DNA from: Lysobacter enzymogenes
Lineage (GTDB): Bacteria; Pseudomonadota; Gammaproteobacteria; Xanthomonadales; Xanthomonadaceae
Assembly (NCBI RefSeq): GCF_900106525.1
Contig: NZ_FNOG01000003.1
Span: 345,811-409,810 of the forward strand
Length of the DNA stretch: 64,000 nt
Reading direction: 5' to 3'
This document shows positions 63,638-64,000 of the stretch, piece after piece. The position numbers and the translations under genes were made by a program. Position 1 is the stretch's first letter. Each line of letters opens with the position of its first letter. The notes beneath the pieces were generated by a model. The model saw only the letters and a program-made list of their open reading frames with translations. It was not told where the DNA came from and did no database searches.

Positions 63638-64000
63638 CGTCTCCGGACTCCGCGGGCTTGGCCAGCTGCGGCTGCAGCAGCAGCTTGTCGATGCGCGGGC
63701 CGTCCAGGTCGATCACCTCGATCCGCCAGCCCGGCCAGGCGAAATGCTCGCCCACGTGCGGGATCCGGCCGAAGTGGGCGATGACCATGCCCGCGGCGGT
63801 GTGGAAGTCGTGCTCGTCTTCGTTGGGCAGGCGGCCGCCGCCGATGGTTTCGCGCAGCTCTTCCAGCGGCAGCGCGCCGTCGACCAGATAGCTGCCGTCC
63901 TCGCGCTGCACCACCGGCCCGGGCTGGTCGTCGGATTCGGCGGTCTGCACGCGGCCGATCACCGCGCCCATCAGGTCGTTGACGGTGATCAGGCCGGTCA
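63618..64000 (-). CDS. CNNM/CorC (hemolysin C)-family transporter-associated protein, C-terminal part
   Basis: The last 126 residues or so of a gene that continues past the window edge. It carries part of a CBS domain (TGLITVNDLMGAVIGRVQ), then the CorC_HlyC domain, with REDGSYLVDGALPLEELRET, NEDEHDFHTAAGMVIAHFGR and a WPGWRIEVIDLDG strand. The missing N-terminal part should hold the CNNM membrane domain and the first CBS repeat. The family takes part in Mg/Co efflux or related cation handling. It overlaps exoD by 20 bp. Confidence 0.85.
   Translation of the reverse strand, partial: TGLITVNDLMGAVIGRVQTAESDDQPGPVVQREDGSYLVDGALPLEELRETIGGGRLPNEDEHDFHTAAGMVIAHFGRIPHVGEHFAWPGWRIEVIDLDGPRIDKLLLQPQLAKPAESGDDDATSG

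Overview
This is a very GC-rich chromosomal window whose gene order and protein types point to the gammaproteobacterial family Xanthomonadaceae, most likely a Lysobacter-like bacterium. That is an inference from the housekeeping blocks, from xanthomonad-type proteins and from three families of short inverted repeats that recur between genes. No rRNA, CRISPR array, intact prophage or intact transposase is visible. One tRNA (Phe) is present.

Layout. 0-4 kb: a TraB/GumN-like secreted protein, then a three-gene iron-linked membrane operon (DUF3649, PepSY, DUF3325) behind a candidate Fur site. 4-11 kb: dxs, a degenerate-receiver protein, an HNH endonuclease, an acyl-CoA dehydrogenase overlapping a lipoprotein gene, and a LEA-type lipoprotein. 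11.4-17.1 kb: a tight minus-strand signalling cassette in which an FHA-GAF protein, a Ser/Thr kinase with TPRs, a soluble histidine kinase and a NarL-type regulator follow one another. 17.2-19.8 kb: a secreted protein of unknown function divergent from a subtilisin-type protease.

21.7-25.7 kb is an old genomic island. It starts at tRNA-Phe, ends in a 48-bp degenerate copy of the tRNA 3' part, and carries an integrase remnant broken by two Trp-to-stop changes, one intact and one truncated DUF1566 gene, a frameshifted DUF3024 gene and several small unknown genes of visibly lower GC. The tRNA's likely own terminator now lies about 4 kb away, beyond the island. 26-31 kb is accessory: a UspB-like protein, a fasciclin protein, a 518-residue unknown protein, small secreted proteins and a TopAI(YjhX)-YjhQ-like toxin-antitoxin pair.

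31-64 kb is mostly core. It holds ftsY-asmA-like-mutY-yggX; rsmD-coaD; a ferredoxin and ggt; a metallo-hydrolase/TMEM43 pair; upp; a class III aminotransferase with two perfect palindromes upstream; a DesK/DesR-type two-component pair; queA-tgt-yajC-secD-secF; a GFA protein, a methyltransferase and a caspase-like secreted protein; suhB; trmJ; a PhnD-like binding protein next to a GGDEF-EAL protein; exoD; and the end of a CorC-like gene cut by the window edge.

The most interesting parts are the FHA/STK/HK/RR cassette, the tRNA-Phe island with its DUF1566 paralogues, the TopAI-YjhQ pair and the PhnD/GGDEF-EAL pair.
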